From NCBI GenBank assembly GCA_948470255.1, contig CAOKOS010000009.1, positions 1 to 58,571 on the forward strand: a DNA stretch of 58,571 nt, in the 5' to 3' direction. Below the pieces are notes generated by a model that was not told the DNA's origin, did no database searches, and worked only from the letters and a program-made list of their open reading frames with translations. The stretch is from an uncultured Lachnotalea sp. (GTDB lineage: Bacteria; Bacillota; Clostridia; Lachnospirales; Lachnospiraceae). Both the position numbers and the translations under genes were made by a program. Below are positions 51,748 through 58,571 of the stretch, piece by piece. Each line of letters opens with the position of its first letter. Within the stretch, counting starts at the first letter, position 1.

Positions 51748-52677
51748 GTGAAACTTGATCGGATGATTGGAATATTGGCGATTCTTCTGCAGCAGGAGAA
51801 GGCGACGGCTCCTGCCCTGGCAGAAATCTTTGAAGTGTCCCGCCGGACAATCAACAGGGACATTGAAGCCCTTTGCATGGCAGGAATCCCCATTGCCACC
51901 CAGCCTGGGCAAAATGGCGGAATTTCCATCATGGAAGGCTATAAGATTGACCGGACGCTGCTCAGTAAGGCGGACATGCAGGCTATTTTAGCGGGGCTTC
52001 GGAGCCTTGACAGCGTCAGCGGCACCAACCGTTACGGACAGCTGATGGAAAAGCTGTCGGCAGGAGCGTCGAAAAGGTTGTTGGCAGGGGATTCCCATAT
52101 CCTGATTGACCTTTCTTCCTGGTACAAGGCTTCCCTGACGCCAAAGATTGAACAGCTCCATGGGGCAATCCTTTCACAGGAAACAATTTCCTTTACTTAT
52201 TATGCGCCCGGGGGGAAAACCGAAAGAACCATTGAGCCATATGACCTGGTTTTCCAGTGGGCCAGCTGGTATGTTTGGGGATGGTGCCATTACCGTCAGG
52301 ATTTCCGCCTGTTTAAGTTGAACCGTATGACGGATCTTAGAATAGGAAAGTATTTTGAAAAACGCCAGGCGCCCCTTCCTGACCTGTCCCAGGAACGGGT
52401 ATTTCCCAACGTTTGGCAGGTAAAGGCCAGAATCCATCCAGATTACCAGTGGCGGCTGGTGGAGGAATTTGGACTGGACAGTTTTGAGGCAGAGGAGGAT
52501 GGGAGTCTGCTTTTTTCTTTTGGTTTTGCTGATAAACGTAGCCTCATTTGCTGGATTGCTTCTTTCGGGGAAGGGGCGGAGCTTTTGGAACCTTCAGAAC
52601 TTCGCCAGGAGATCGTGGCCTTTGCAGAAGGGATTCGGAACAAGTATCAGGAAACGTACAGAAAGATGGAGGAATAA
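51748..52677 (+). CDS. WYL-domain transcriptional regulator with N-terminal HTH (YafY type)
   Basis: 309 residues from GTG 51748 (GAGGGG upstream), which gives the standard family start (KLDRMIGILAILLQQ). HTH_11-like domain (1-60; TAPALAEIFEVSRRTINRDIEAL) and WYL domain (about 140-215; ISFTYYAPGGKT, WYVWGWCHYRQDFRLFKLNRM). WYL domains sense nucleic acid fragments or nucleotides in several systems. It is followed after 2 nt by a TfoX-like and a GyrI-like gene, forming a three-gene operon, which it may control. Confidence 0.88.
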   Translation: MKLDRMIGILAILLQQEKATAPALAEIFEVSRRTINRDIEALCMAGIPIATQPGQNGGISIMEGYKIDRTLLSKADMQAILAGLRSLDSVSGTNRYGQLMEKLSAGASKRLLAGDSHILIDLSSWYKASLTPKIEQLHGAILSQETISFTYYAPGGKTERTIEPYDLVFQWASWYVWGWCHYRQDFRLFKLNRMTDLRIGKYFEKRQAPLPDLSQERVFPNVWQVKARIHPDYQWRLVEEFGLDSFEAEEDGSLLFSFGFADKRSLICWIASFGEGAELLEPSELRQEIVAFAEGIRNKYQETYRKMEE

Positions 52678-52679
52678 AG

Positions 52680-53012
52680 ATGGCATCTAAAATAGAATTT
52701 GTGGAATTTATGGCGGATCAGCTTGGGGGAGCGGGAGAAATCACTTACCGGAAGATGTTCGGAGAGTATGGCCTTTATTGCGACGGGAAGATTTTTGCGG
52801 TTATCTGTAACGACCAATTCTATATTAAGATTACAAAGGCGGGAAAAGCTCTTTACCCGGAGATTGTGGAAGCGCCGCCTTATGAAGGCGCAAAAAATTA
52901 TTTCCTGGTTGAGGATGTGGAGAATCGCGATATGCTTACGGAACTTACTGTGGCAACCTGCGCCCAGCTCCCTGCACCGAAGCCTAAGAAACCAAAGAAG
53001 GAGAAAAAGTAA
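52680..53012 (+). CDS. TfoX N-terminal-domain protein
   Basis: 110 residues from ATG 52680 (ATGGAGGAA upstream, overlapping the end of the regulator). ITYRKMFGEYGLYCDGKIFAV is close to the TfoX_N fold (key part RKMFGEYGLY), with a Lys/Pro-rich tail. Stand-alone TfoX_N proteins are common in Firmicutes and their role is unknown; there is no reason to link it to competence here. Confidence 0.85.
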   Translation: MASKIEFVEFMADQLGGAGEITYRKMFGEYGLYCDGKIFAVICNDQFYIKITKAGKALYPEIVEAPPYEGAKNYFLVEDVENRDMLTELTVATCAQLPAPKPKKPKKEKK

Positions 53013-53013
53013 G

Positions 53014-53649
53014 ATGGCTTTTGATTTTAAAAAAGAGTATAAAGAATTTTACCTGCCTAAAAAGAAGCCGGAAATTGTGACAGTCCCTGAAATGAATTTT
53101 GTCGCTGTGCAGGGAGCGGGTGATCCCAATGAAGAGGGAGGAGCCTATAAACAGGCCATTGGCCTCCTTTATGGTATTGCTTTTACCATCAAGATGAGCA
53201 AGATGGGCCCACATCGGATGGAAGGGTATTTTGATTACGTGGTGCCGCCTTTGGAGGGGCTTTGGTGGCAGGATGAAACGGAAGGGATTGATTATACCCA
53301 TAAAGAGCAATTTCAGTGGATTTCCATGATCAGGCTTCCGGATTTTGTCACAAGGGATGAGTTTGCCTGGGCAGTTTCTGAGGCAGAAACAAAGAAAAAA
53401 TCGGATTTTTCCCCAGTGGAATTTTTGACTTACCGTGAAGGGGTTTGTGTACAGTGTATGCATGTGGGATCTTATGACGATGAGCCGGAAACCATAGGGC
53501 TGATGGATTCATTTGCCAGGGAACAGGGGTATGTGACGGATATGGGAGGGGTCCGTTACCATCATGAAATTTATTTGAGCGATGTGAGAAAGTGTAAACC
53601 AGAGAACTTGAGAACCGTGATTCGCCATCCCTTACGGAAGCGGGATTAG
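53014..53649 (+). CDS. GyrI-like small-molecule-binding domain protein
   Basis: 211 residues from ATG 53014 (AAGGAG upstream, 1 nt after the previous stop). The sequence [35 protein letters not shown] and the C-terminal [14 protein letters not shown] match stand-alone GyrI-like domains (SHV fold) that bind or hydrolyse small ligands. With the WYL regulator and TfoX protein it forms a small, possibly ligand-responsive operon. Confidence 0.8.
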   Translation: MAFDFKKEYKEFYLPKKKPEIVTVPEMNFVAVQGAGDPNEEGGAYKQAIGLLYGIAFTIKMSKMGPHRMEGYFDYVVPPLEGLWWQDETEGIDYTHKEQFQWISMIRLPDFVTRDEFAWAVSEAETKKKSDFSPVEFLTYREGVCVQCMHVGSYDDEPETIGLMDSFAREQGYVTDMGGVRYHHEIYLSDVRKCKPENLRTVIRHPLRKRD

Positions 53650-53697
53650 ACCTGTTAAAAAGAAATGGGAAAGTAAATATCTTTTGACATTCTGCTC

Positions 53698-53727
53698 TTG
53701 CCATTTGACATTTTCATATGCTATAAT
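53698..53727 (+). promoter_or_regulatory. Promoter of the chemoreceptor operon
   Basis: TTGCCA (53698-53703), an 18-nt spacer and TATAAT (53722-53727), about 115 nt before the start codon. No sigma-D motility promoter was recognised. Nothing else was seen in 53728-53842. Confidence 0.6.
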
Positions 53728-53842
53728 AAAAAACACCACACATTGGAAAAGAAGGGGCAATTTGGTTGCTGCCGGAAGTTTGTGTGGGTTTTTATTGTCA
53801 TTTTATGAAATGAAAAAATGCAGGAAAGGGAGAAGAGTGAAA

Positions 53843-55870
53843 ATGACAGAAGATCATATGGGTACGGTTTCTGGCCGGAGGAGGCGACAGAGCCTTAACA
53901 GAAAGATATTGAGGAATACAATACTTAATATTTTGACAGTGGTGATTATATGCTGCGTCATTATGGTCTTGTCTTTGCAATCGCTGGCAAACAATATTTT
54001 GCTGGATAGTCTGCAGCCCATGGTCAGGCAGTCGGCTAAAACTGTGGAGGCCAATATTCATATGCTGGCAGACCGGATGATGACAATAGCCGGGGATACC
54101 CGGATGAACGGGGCGGCCGGAAACACCTTGGTGCAAAGCCAGCCTGAAGAAAAGTCAGTTGTGAAAAACCGTGAGGATGTCTTGACGGAAGCAGCGGAGA
54201 TTTATGAGCTGTACACCATTGCGCTGTACGACTTGGAAGGACAGCTGGTTCAGGGAACTGCGGATGCGCCAGAAAGCCTGGATGATCGTTTTTTGGCGCT
54301 CCTTAAAGAAACGGATAATCTGACCATCCACTCTGCCACGATTTTCCAGGGAAAGCTGGGTATTACCATGGGTATGCCGGTAAAAGAGGATGGAGAAACG
54401 TCGCTGTATGTGGTGGGGGTCTATAAATATGATACCCTCAATGATGTCATCAGCAGTATTAACCTGGGTAAGAATGGTATGGCTTATATGGTGAATCGGG
54501 AAGGTGTGATCACCGGCCATCCAGATCAGTCGCTGGTTCTGGCGGGGTATACATTGAACCAGTCCAGCGGCGGCAATGAAGCAGCCATTGGCCGGGTGAC
54601 TACAGGAGAAACAGGCGCGACGGAGTTTTCCATTGACGGAAAACAAATGTTGGTGGCTTTTTCTCCGGTTCGCGGTACACAATGGTCTCTGGTTATCCAA
54701 GTTCCAAAGTCGGACTATAATAGTCTGATCAACGGGGCGATGTTTGTGGCGGTATTAGTTACCCTGGCAGTATTGGCAGTGTCTATTTTCCTGGTTTTGC
54801 GCTTGGCGCGTTCCATATCCCGCCCGGTAAAAAGTGTTACAGACCGGATGGTGGGCCTTTCTGACGGGGATCTGCATACGGAAGTGGTTTCTGTCCGTTC
54901 AGGAGACGAACTGGAGGTGCTGGCAAGGACACTGGATACCACAGTGGAAAGTGTAAACAGGTACATATCAGATATAAAGGAGGTATTGACGCAGATTGCA
55001 AATGGTAATCTGAGCGTGGAGCCGCAGGTAGATTACAAGGGCGACTTTACTTTAATCCAGGACAGCCTGAGCGCCATTATCCAGTCGATGAATGAAACCA
55101 TATCCGGTTTTCGTTCCGCGGCTGTCCGGCTTGCCAGCATGGCAGAAGAACTGAGCGGGCAGTCCGGCCAGCTTCACCAGGCATCCCTGGAGCAGAACCA
55201 GTCTGCCGATGCGTTGGTCTGTGAGGTATCCAATGTAAAAGGACAGCTGGTTAACGTTGCCCAAAGCAGCAGCCAGACCCGCTGCAAAACAGAAGAAATC
55301 GCCAGACGTATTCAGGATACAAATACACAGATGGCGGCGCTTTCTGGTGCAATGGGTGATATCAGTTCCAATGCCCAGGAGATTACGAAAATTGCAAAAG
55401 TAATTGAGGATATTGCTTTTCAGACCAATATTCTGTCGCTTAATGCCTCTGTAGAAGCAGCACGGGCAGGCCAGGCAGGAAAAGGCTTTGCGGTGGTAGC
55501 TGAAGAAGTTCAGCAGTTGGCTGTGAAAAGCGCAGAGGCGGCCAAGAGCGCCACAGATATGATGGCAAATACCAGGGCCATTATTCGGACTGGTGTGGAG
55601 CTAAATTCCGATACTGCCAAATCCCTTGAGGCGATCTCCGATGTTTCTGTCCAGATCAGCGAGATTTCTGATCAGTTGGTGGAGGCTGTGCATGGCCAGG
55701 AGAGCGCTCTGTCCCTTATGGAAGAGAGAATCGGGACCATTTCCGCCATAGCCGACAGGAATCTGCAAAATGCAGAGGGAACGGAAGCCTCCAGCGGATT
55801 ACTGGCGGAAGAGGCTGAAAAACTTCAGGCTCAGGTGAAGAATTTTATTTTGAAAGGGGGACGTGACTGA
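53843..55870 (+). CDS. Methyl-accepting chemotaxis protein (Cache sensor)
   Basis: 675 residues from ATG 53843 (AGGGAGAAG upstream). TM1 (about 30-50), extracellular dCache-like domain (about 55-290; [35 protein letters not shown]), TM2 (about 295-318), HAMP (about 318-372) and the cytoplasmic signalling hairpin with tip [20 protein letters not shown] and [15 protein letters not shown]. Its stop overlaps the start of an FMN-binding lipoprotein gene by 1 nt, so the two are made together. Confidence 0.93.
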   Translation: MTEDHMGTVSGRRRRQSLNRKILRNTILNILTVVIICCVIMVLSLQSLANNILLDSLQPMVRQSAKTVEANIHMLADRMMTIAGDTRMNGAAGNTLVQSQPEEKSVVKNREDVLTEAAEIYELYTIALYDLEGQLVQGTADAPESLDDRFLALLKETDNLTIHSATIFQGKLGITMGMPVKEDGETSLYVVGVYKYDTLNDVISSINLGKNGMAYMVNREGVITGHPDQSLVLAGYTLNQSSGGNEAAIGRVTTGETGATEFSIDGKQMLVAFSPVRGTQWSLVIQVPKSDYNSLINGAMFVAVLVTLAVLAVSIFLVLRLARSISRPVKSVTDRMVGLSDGDLHTEVVSVRSGDELEVLARTLDTTVESVNRYISDIKEVLTQIANGNLSVEPQVDYKGDFTLIQDSLSAIIQSMNETISGFRSAAVRLASMAEELSGQSGQLHQASLEQNQSADALVCEVSNVKGQLVNVAQSSSQTRCKTEEIARRIQDTNTQMAALSGAMGDISSNAQEITKIAKVIEDIAFQTNILSLNASVEAARAGQAGKGFAVVAEEVQQLAVKSAEAAKSATDMMANTRAIIRTGVELNSDTAKSLEAISDVSVQISEISDQLVEAVHGQESALSLMEERIGTISAIADRNLQNAEGTEASSGLLAEEAEKLQAQVKNFILKGGRD

Positions 55871-56313
55871 TGAAGCGGATTTTTAGCGGATTGCTGCCTG
55901 CCCTTTTGTTGGCGGTATTGCTGGCTGGCTGCGGCGGCGCGACGAAACTTCAGGACGGTTACTATACTGCCCAGGCTTTAGAATTCAGCCATGGCTGGAA
56001 AGAATATATTACGATCATGGTTAAGGGAGGCAAAATCGTTTCCGTGGAATATAATGCAGAAAATCCCAGTGGATTTATTAAAAGCTGGGATAATGCATAT
56101 ATGCAGAACATGCTGCACAGTAACGGCACTTATCCCAATGAATACACGCGTTATTACGCCGGACAGTTTCTGGAAGGGCAGGGAAAAGAGGAGATTGATG
56201 CTTTGACAGGGGCGACCTCTTCTTATAATTCCTTTCAAAAGCTGATGGCAGCCGTATTGGAACAGGCCCAAGAAGGAGATTCCAGCATTGCCGTGGTGGA
56301 TACGAGCCATTAG
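55870..56313 (+). CDS. FMN-binding-domain lipoprotein
   Basis: 147 residues with a lipobox (LLAGC, C21) and one FMN-binding domain: DGYYTAQA at the start and DALTGATSSYNSF near the C terminus, where the flavin is linked to Thr in NqrC/RnfG-type proteins. As a small extracytoplasmic flavoprotein it could carry electrons or bind a redox ligand. One-nucleotide overlap with the chemoreceptor gene is unusual and suggests a functional link. Confidence 0.85.
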   Translation: MKRIFSGLLPALLLAVLLAGCGGATKLQDGYYTAQALEFSHGWKEYITIMVKGGKIVSVEYNAENPSGFIKSWDNAYMQNMLHSNGTYPNEYTRYYAGQFLEGQGKEEIDALTGATSSYNSFQKLMAAVLEQAQEGDSSIAVVDTSH

Positions 56314-56373
56314 AGGGACTTGTATATGGGAATATGCCGGGATAAAAGAATGATGGGAAATGGTTCCGGGGTC

Positions 56374-56402
56374 TTGCATGACAGGGAAAAATAAGGTACA
56401 AT
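56374..56402 (+). promoter_or_regulatory. Sigma-A promoter of gpmI
   Basis: TTGCAT (56374-56379), a 17-nt spacer and TACAAT (56397-56402), about 50 nt before the gpmI ribosome site. Confidence 0.7.
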
Positions 56403-56460
56403 TCAAAATTGGAAGAGAACTGATTTTGTCTGTCAATAGATGGAAAAAAGGAGAACGACA

Positions 56461-58002
56461 ATGAGTAAAAAACCTACAGTGCTGATGATTCTCGACGGCT
56501 ATGGCCTCAATGAGAGACATGATGGAAATGCTGTTCATGAAGCAAAGACCCCTGTTATGGATGGGCTGATGAAAACCTGCCCTTTCGTGGAAGGAAATGC
56601 CAGCGGCATGGCCGTGGGGCTCCCTGAGGGACAGATGGGAAATTCTGAGGTGGGCCATCTGAATATGGGTGCAGGACGTATCGTGTACCAGGAGCTTACC
56701 AGAATCACAAAAGAGATCCAGGATGGGGATTTCTTCAAAAATGAGGCTTTTAAGGAGGCTGTGGCAAATTGCAAAAAGAATGATTCTGCCCTTCATTTGT
56801 ATGGGCTGGTGTCTGACGGCGGCGTACACAGCCACAATACCCACATTTACGGCCTTTTGGAGCTGGCCAAAAGAGAGGGCCTCACAAAGGTTTATGTCCA
56901 CTGCTTCCTGGACGGCCGCGACACCCCTCCCACATCCGGCAAAGAATATGTGGCTGAGCTGGTGGAAAAAATGAAGGAAATCGGTGTCGGCAGGGTAGCT
57001 TCTGTCAGCGGCCGTTATTATGCCATGGACAGGGATAACCGCTGGGACCGTGTGGAGCTGGCTTATAAAGCGCTGACAAAGGGAGAAGGAAAAACAGGTA
57101 CAGATCCGGTGGAGTTGGTTCAGGCTTCTTATGATGAAGGCGTGAATGATGAATTTGTAGTGCCTACCGTGGTTGTGGAAAACGGCGCGCCTGTTGCGGT
57201 CATTAAAAACGGTGATTCTATTATTTTTTACAATTTCCGCCCGGATCGGGCCAGAGAGCTGACAAGGGTGTTCTGTGATGAAGCATTTACCGGATTTGAC
57301 AGAGGGGAACGGGTGAAAACCACCTATGTATGTTTTACAGAATATGATGTGACCATTCCCAACAAACTGGTGGCTTTTCATAAGGTGGAGATCACCAATA
57401 CCTTTGGAGAATTTCTGGCGGCTCACGGCATGACTCAGGCCAGGATTGCCGAGACGGAAAAATATGCCCATGTAACCTTTTTCTTCAACGGCGGTGTGGA
57501 AGAACCAAACGCCGGAGAAGAACGGATCCTGGTAAAATCCCCCAAGGTGGCCACTTATGACCTGAAGCCGGAGATGAGCGCTTATGAGGTATGTGATAAG
57601 CTGGTGGAAGCCATCAAATCTGCAAAGTATGATGTGATTATCATTAATTTTGCCAATCCCGATATGGTGGGCCATACCGGTGTGGAGGCAGCAGCCATCC
57701 AGGCGGTGGAAGCGGTGGATTCTTGCGTGGGGAGGGCTGTGGAGGCTGTCAAAGAAGTGGGAGGCCAGATGTTTATCTGTGCGGATCATGGAAATGCGGA
57801 GCAGCTTGTGGACTATATCCATGGCGGAAGTTTTACGGCCCATACAACCAATCCGGTGCCGTTCATTCTGGTGAATTATGATGAGGCTTATACGCTGAGA
57901 GAAGGCGGCTGCCTGGCAGATATCGCCCCCACACTCATTGAGATGATGGGGATGGAACAGCCGAAGGAAATGAGCGGTACTTCCCTGCTTGTGAGGAAAT
58001 AG
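56461..58002 (+). CDS. gpmI: Cofactor-independent phosphoglycerate mutase
   Basis: 513 residues from ATG 56461 (AAAAGGAG upstream). Catalytic S62 in MGNSEVGHLN, metal ligands in MILDGYG, DGRDTPP, FFNGGVEEPN, NFANPDMVGHTG and CADHGNAEQ. It interconverts 3- and 2-phosphoglycerate with Mn2+ in glycolysis. Monocistronic here, ending before a bidirectional terminator. Confidence 0.98.
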   Translation: MSKKPTVLMILDGYGLNERHDGNAVHEAKTPVMDGLMKTCPFVEGNASGMAVGLPEGQMGNSEVGHLNMGAGRIVYQELTRITKEIQDGDFFKNEAFKEAVANCKKNDSALHLYGLVSDGGVHSHNTHIYGLLELAKREGLTKVYVHCFLDGRDTPPTSGKEYVAELVEKMKEIGVGRVASVSGRYYAMDRDNRWDRVELAYKALTKGEGKTGTDPVELVQASYDEGVNDEFVVPTVVVENGAPVAVIKNGDSIIFYNFRPDRARELTRVFCDEAFTGFDRGERVKTTYVCFTEYDVTIPNKLVAFHKVEITNTFGEFLAAHGMTQARIAETEKYAHVTFFFNGGVEEPNAGEERILVKSPKVATYDLKPEMSAYEVCDKLVEAIKSAKYDVIIINFANPDMVGHTGVEAAAIQAVEAVDSCVGRAVEAVKEVGGQMFICADHGNAEQLVDYIHGGSFTAHTTNPVPFILVNYDEAYTLREGGCLADIAPTLIEMMGMEQPKEMSGTSLLVRK

Positions 58003-58040
58003 CAGGGCGGCCGGGTTTTGTGAGGATAGGAATTGCATAA

Positions 58041-58090
58041 GAGGGAAGGCCGGATCCGTATAAACCAGATATCTTACCGGCCTCCCTTTT
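58041..58090. terminator. Bidirectional terminator between gpmI and the PfkB kinase
   Basis: GAGGGAaGGCCGG (58041-58053) pairs with CCGGCCTCCCTTTT (58077-58090) around a 23-nt loop. It ends both the gpmI and the convergent kinase transcripts. Confidence 0.75.
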
Positions 58091-58099
58091 GCTGTATTG

Positions 58100-58571
58100 T
58101 CAGAGAGGAAGAATAGTCACTTCTTTTACCAGTTCTTCCACCAGTGCGCCGACGGGCGGTTTTGTGCCGATTGTGGTGCAGGCGCCGGCAGAGGCGGCGA
58201 TGGAAAGCTTTGCACATTCTTCAAAAGAAATGTCGTTGTCCAGGCCATAGGCCAGGGCGGCCAGCATGGCATCTCCGGCTCCCACGGTAGAGTGGGCCTG
58301 GATCTGAATCCCGTTTGTTTTAAAACAATTATCACGGGTGATAAACAGCGCCCCCTCCGGCCCGCGGGAAATGACAACAGTATGGATTCCCTTGTTTAAC
58401 AATTCACGTCCCAAATCCACAAGAGTCGCTTCGGAAACATCACCGGTCAGGCCAAAATAATCTGCGATTTCGTATACATTGGGTTTAACCAGGTAAGGTT
58501 TTGCCTTAACGGCTTCGGTGAATAATTCTCCTGATGCATCGACAAAAACGGTGGCCTGGCGTTTTTTTAGT
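58100..58571 (-). CDS. PfkB-family carbohydrate kinase, partial (1-phosphofructokinase/tagatose-6-phosphate kinase-like)
   Basis: The frame is open to the window edge, so the N terminus is missing; 156 C-terminal codons are visible. VFVDASGELF, KPNVYEIADYFG and the PfkB signature STVGAGDAMLAALAYGL with the catalytic Asp are diagnostic. The KPN-E and TVGAGD pattern is closest to FruK/LacC kinases that phosphorylate a sugar phosphate. A GTG at 58420 is internal and should not be taken as the start. Confidence 0.85.
   Translation of the reverse strand, partial: LKKRQATVFVDASGELFTEAVKAKPYLVKPNVYEIADYFGLTGDVSEATLVDLGRELLNKGIHTVVISRGPEGALFITRDNCFKTNGIQIQAHSTVGAGDAMLAALAYGLDNDISFEECAKLSIAASAGACTTIGTKPPVGALVEELVKEVTILPL

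Noticed and set aside
55978-58038. Minus-strand open frame of 686 codons opposite gpmI and the FMN lipoprotein gene
   Set aside because: It is His/Cys/Phe rich, shows no domain, and is the antisense shadow of two certain genes.

Overview
The window looks like a chromosomal segment of a low-to-mid GC Clostridia, most likely Lachnospiraceae. The reasons are strong AGGAGG ribosome sites with ATG/GTG/TTG starts, TTGACA-17-TATAAT type promoters, a complete rimP-nusA-ylxR-ylxQ-infB-rbfA-nrnA-truB-ribF-rpsO-pnp block in the Firmicutes order, and proteins typical of that group (DUF5688, WYL and ROK regulators, an AgrC/LytTR two-component pair). The assignment is by gene content and style, not by a database match.

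Layout. 1-1000: palindromic intergenic repeats, mscL with an added zinc ribbon, tRNA-Val. 1.0-8.9 kb: a large secreted surface protein (minus strand), then on the plus strand a LytTR response regulator, a GHKL sensor kinase, a Hin/resolvase-type serine recombinase, a 167-bp segment bounded by two perfect 26-bp inverted repeats that contains a sigma-A promoter, and a TnpB-family protein in which all three RuvC catalytic acids are replaced. 9.0-16.2 kb: a five-gene surface-polymer operon (two CDP-alcohol phosphotransferase-type enzymes, an IspD/TarI-like cytidylyltransferase, an SDR epimerase, a pyruvyltransferase-GDPD fusion). 16.2-32.3 kb: an amidohydrolase, a ROK repressor and a divergent catabolic operon (LarA-like racemase, Liv ABC transporter, D-aminoacylase-like amidohydrolase, class III PLP enzyme, split transketolase, TIM-barrel isomerase, 2-hydroxyacid dehydrogenase). 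32.3-44.4 kb: the nusA-infB-pnp information-processing block, interrupted before ribF by more palindromic repeats. 44.4-58.6 kb: DUF5688, tRNA-Arg, SH3-domain protein, queA, an EndoQ-UvrD helicase fusion, a WYL/TfoX/GyrI trio, a chemoreceptor coupled to an FMN-binding lipoprotein, gpmI and a partial PfkB sugar kinase.

The most interesting part is 4.0-9.0 kb. Read together, the sequence shows an apparent DNA-inversion switch: the promoter inside the invertible segment (TTGAAA-17-TATGAT with an extended -10) now points leftward, back into the recombinase gene, which would be OFF for the TnpB-like gene. Inverting the segment would place it about 63 nt upstream of that gene. Because the TnpB-like protein keeps its zinc ribbon and overall fold signatures but has lost the D-E-D nuclease residues, it resembles the nuclease-dead TnpB derivatives (TldR) that act as RNA-guided repressors. 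I see no terminator between it and the polysaccharide operon, so the switch may also control that operon by read-through. A phase-variable, possibly RNA-guided regulator governed by a two-component system and its own invertase is an inference. The inverted repeats, the promoter orientation and the missing catalytic residues are read directly from the sequence.
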